The notes under the pieces are model-generated. The model was not told the origin of the DNA, did not search any database, and saw only the letters and a list, made by a program, of their open reading frames with translations. 8,556 nt of DNA. Source: Phycisphaeraceae bacterium. Lineage in GTDB: Bacteria; Planctomycetota; Phycisphaerae; Phycisphaerales; UBA1924. Numbering within the stretch: the first letter of the stretch is position 1; every line of letters begins with the position of its first letter. The stretch covers positions 1 through 8,556 of the forward strand of contig WUAJ01000094.1 of assembly GCA_009827215.1 (NCBI GenBank). Direction: 5' to 3'. The position numbers were made by a program, and so were the translations under genes. This document shows, in pieces, positions 6,705-8,556 of this stretch.

Positions 6705-7244
6705 ATGAGTACACGCGACATCGTGATCCAGACCGATCGGCTACTGCTTTTAGTTCCAAGCATGGATGATTGCGGCGCTCTGCATGAACTGTGGAGCGAT
6801 CCCGAAACGATGAAGTACATCGGCGCGGGAGGTGTCTGGACACGCGCACAGATCGAGGAGCGCCTGCAGCGCGCGATGCGAACACAGCAAGAGCACGGCA
6901 TGACCTTCTGGACGATCATCGAAAGAGCCTCGGGATCGATCGTCGGACAAGGGGGACTGGTTCCGATCGAGTTCGATGGTCCTGAGATCGAGCTTGGGTA
7001 TCGGCTCGGCAAAGAACACTGGGGAAAGGGGTACGCGACAGAGATTGCGCGTGCATCAGCGGCATATGGCTTCGATACACTCGGAGTCGATGAGCTTGTC
7101 GCCGTGTGCTACGAAGAGAATCTGCCATCAAGGCGTGTGCTCCATAAGGCTGGATTTCACGAGGTCGGCGAGTCCGATCTGTACTACGGCGTGCGGACGA
7201 TCGTCCATCGGATGACGAAAGACGGCGCACCTGGGATACGATGA
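6705..7244 (+). CDS. GNAT N-acetyltransferase, RimJ/RimL type (Acetyltransf_3-like)
   Basis: A cytosolic acyltransferase of 179 residues, the usual length for this group, predicted to move an acetyl group from acetyl-CoA to an amine. Seen: the N-terminal TDRLLLLVPSMDD start typical of RimJ/RimL relatives (10-22), an ELGYRL strand (96-101), the acetyl-CoA pyrophosphate-binding loop HWGKGYATE (105-113), which fits the Q/R-x-x-G-x-G/A pattern with a basic first position, and the ENLPSRRVLHKAGF segment (138-151) of motif B. The ATG at 6705 is preferred because GGAG (6692-6695) lies nine bases upstream; a GTG at 6690 would overlap that site. The acceptor, whether a ribosomal protein N-terminus, a small amine or a sugar nucleotide, cannot be read from sequence. 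The next gene, a glycosyltransferase, starts 16 bp later, so a role in glycan modification is conceivable but unproven. Confidence 0.88.
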   Translation: MSTRDIVIQTDRLLLLVPSMDDCGALHELWSDPETMKYIGAGGVWTRAQIEERLQRAMRTQQEHGMTFWTIIERASGSIVGQGGLVPIEFDGPEIELGYRLGKEHWGKGYATEIARASAAYGFDTLGVDELVAVCYEENLPSRRVLHKAGFHEVGESDLYYGVRTIVHRMTKDGAPGIR

Positions 7245-7260
7245 TCTACAAGGTAACCCG

Positions 7261-8526
7261 ATGAACAAGGTCATCCTCCACATCTCGACGCGATTGATTC
7301 TCGGCGGATCCCAAGAGAACACGGTCCTCTCTTGCATGGGGCAGTCCCGATTGGGTCACGAGGTGCATCTCGCGTTCGGACCGATCTTTGGTCCAGAGGG
7401 ATCGCATCGCGAGACGATCGAGCGATTTAATGAGCGCGTGCGCTCTGGAGAAGAAGCTGATCTTGCGAGCGAGGTGGTGATGCACGAACTCCCCAATATG
7501 GTGCGCGAGATCCATCCGATCAAGGACCACTTCTGTTTCCATGATGATCTCAAGAACTTGATGAAATCGGTTCGTCCCGATGTCGTGCATACGCACTCGT
7601 CCAAAGCGGGGATCCTGGGACGATGGGCGGCGTGGAAGTATATGAAGAACGCGGGCAAGCCTGTCGCGGTGGTGCACACGATTCATGGTCCGCCGTTCAT
7701 GCCGATCGAGGGGTCGGTGATCAACAAACTCAAGATCGGATTCAAGAACTGGATCTACACGCTCGCGGAACGATTCGCTGCGAAGCGCTGTCAGATCATC
7801 GCATCCGTCGCAGATGCGATGACAGAGCAGTTCCTCGATCGCAGGATCGGGAAGAAGAACCAGTACATCACGGTGCGCTCCGGGATGGACACGCAGCAAT
7901 ACACCAACCCACTCCCCAACGAGGATCGCGACTCGATGCGCCACGAGCTGGAATTCAGTGAAGACGACTTCGTGATCGGGACAGTCGCCCGGCTCGCGCA
8001 GCACAAAGGTCACGACGACATCCTCGATGGACTGGGTGATGACCTCCGCGCCAATCCCAGTTGGAAACTGCTCTGGGTCGGGAACGGCTGGTGGACGGAT
8101 CGGCTCATGGATCGCGTGCGTGAGATGGGATTGCAAGATCAGGTCGTGCATACGGGACTCGTCGCACAACCTCGCGTCGCGGCGATGATGCGCGCGATGG
8201 ATGTGCTGCTGCATCCGAGTTATCGCGAGGGACTTCCCAGGACAGTGCCGCAGGCGCTGCTGTGCGGAGTCCCTGTGGTCGCGAGCGATACGGATGGAAC
8301 CCCGGAGGTGTGTCTCGATGCACGCGCCAATCCTGAGCACGGCACAGGACTGTTGGTGCGCGTGGGAGACTCGGATGGGATCCGCGAAGCAATCCGATGG
8401 ATGCACACTCATCCTGAGCAGCGACGGCTGGTTGGACACCACGGGCGTGTGATGTGCGAGCAGATGTTCAGCACTGATGCGATGATCGAGGCGCTTGAGG
8501 GTGTGTACGAGGACGCGATCCGATAG
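7261..8526 (+). CDS. GT4-like glycosyltransferase (GT-B fold)
   Basis: A 421-residue retaining-type sugar transferase that would use a nucleotide sugar to extend a glycan or glycolipid, probably at the cytoplasmic side of the membrane. Seen: N-terminal acceptor domain with ISTRLILGGSQENT (8-21), the glycine-rich loop of many GT4 enzymes, RPDVVHTHSSKAGILGR (105-121) and HTIHG (139-143); C-terminal donor domain with IGTVARLAQHKGHDDIL (239-255), LLWVGNG (270-276), and HPSYREGLPRTVPQALLCG (318-336) plus PVVASDTDGTPEV (338-350). The canonical E-x7-E motif reads E323-x7-Q331, a variant I recall in other GT4 proteins of similar type. No transmembrane segment or signal peptide is seen. AAGGT at 7250-7254 lies six bases before the ATG. 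It follows the GNAT gene by 16 bp and is probably co-transcribed. Donor and acceptor are unknown; polysaccharide or O-antigen-like synthesis is the likely setting. Confidence 0.92.
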   Translation: MNKVILHISTRLILGGSQENTVLSCMGQSRLGHEVHLAFGPIFGPEGSHRETIERFNERVRSGEEADLASEVVMHELPNMVREIHPIKDHFCFHDDLKNLMKSVRPDVVHTHSSKAGILGRWAAWKYMKNAGKPVAVVHTIHGPPFMPIEGSVINKLKIGFKNWIYTLAERFAAKRCQIIASVADAMTEQFLDRRIGKKNQYITVRSGMDTQQYTNPLPNEDRDSMRHELEFSEDDFVIGTVARLAQHKGHDDILDGLGDDLRANPSWKLLWVGNGWWTDRLMDRVREMGLQDQVVHTGLVAQPRVAAMMRAMDVLLHPSYREGLPRTVPQALLCGVPVVASDTDGTPEVCLDARANPEHGTGLLVRVGDSDGIREAIRWMHTHPEQRRLVGHHGRVMCEQMFSTDAMIEALEGVYEDAIR

Positions 8527-8546
8527 ATTGATCAGGTCTAAAAAGA

Positions 8547-8556
8547 ATGAAACGCC
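8547..8556 (+). CDS. Possible start of a further gene, cut by the window edge
   Basis: An ATG at 8547-8549 followed by AAA CGC lies 20 bases after the glycosyltransferase stop, with a weak AGGT at 8534-8537 upstream. Only three codons are visible, so nothing can be said about the product, and the call rests on operon-like spacing alone. Confidence 0.25.

Noticed and set aside
7246..8442. A 398-codon open frame on the minus strand opposite the glycosyltransferase
   Set aside because: It is a shadow of the plus-strand gene caused by strong third-position C/G bias that removes antisense stops. The product is rich in His and Arg with no family motif, whereas the plus strand encodes a full GT-B protein.
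1..8556. Frequent TCGCG and GATC words as a possible cyanobacterial HIP1-like repeat
   Set aside because: I did not find the exact GCGATCGC palindrome while reading; the words mostly follow Ile-Ala, Leu-Ala and Asp-Arg codon pairs in GC-rich coding DNA.

Overview
The window looks like chromosomal DNA from a Planctomycetota bacterium, most likely a Phycisphaerae-type lineage. This is an inference. It rests mainly on a secreted protein at 5784-6464 that ends in a short planctomycete-style PEP-CTERM tail (VPAP, a hydrophobic stretch, then RRRR), on a Hal2/SAL1-like nucleotidase, and on moderately high GC with strong C/G preference at third codon positions. No rRNA, tRNA, CRISPR array, insertion sequence or phage gene is visible.

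Left part (1-5700) is a compact sulfate uptake and activation locus built around one divergent intergenic region (3210-3423). Leftward run cysC (APS kinase), a CysQ/Hal2-type 3'-phosphoadenosine 5'-phosphate (PAP) phosphatase, and an SLC13-type permease with two RCK_C (TrkA_C) domains that runs off the left edge. cysC and cysQ overlap by 4 bases and cysQ is 29 bp from the permease, so these three look like one transcript. Rightward run cysD and cysN, the two subunits of ATP sulfurylase, 3 bp apart. Together they would import sulfate, form APS, phosphorylate it to PAPS, and remove the PAP left when PAPS is used. No PAPS reductase or sulfite reductase gene is in the window, so it does not show whether the PAPS goes to cysteine synthesis or to sulfation.

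A strong hairpin with T-rich flanks on both strands (5724-5755) ends the cysDN transcript and probably also the convergent gene. The gene at 5784-6464 (minus) encodes a small exported protein with a signal peptide and PEP-CTERM sorting tail. Its 5' leader contains two adjacent small inverted repeats.

Right part (6705-8526) holds a RimJ/RimL-type GNAT acetyltransferase followed after 16 bp by a GT4-like glycosyltransferase, probably co-transcribed. The last 10 bases may start another gene.

The genes are recognisable families and I see no clearly new system. The points most worth a second look are the Hal2-like nucleotidase, the PAPS-producing and PAP-recycling cluster without reductases, the EX7Q variant in the glycosyltransferase, and the repeats in the two divergent intergenic regions.
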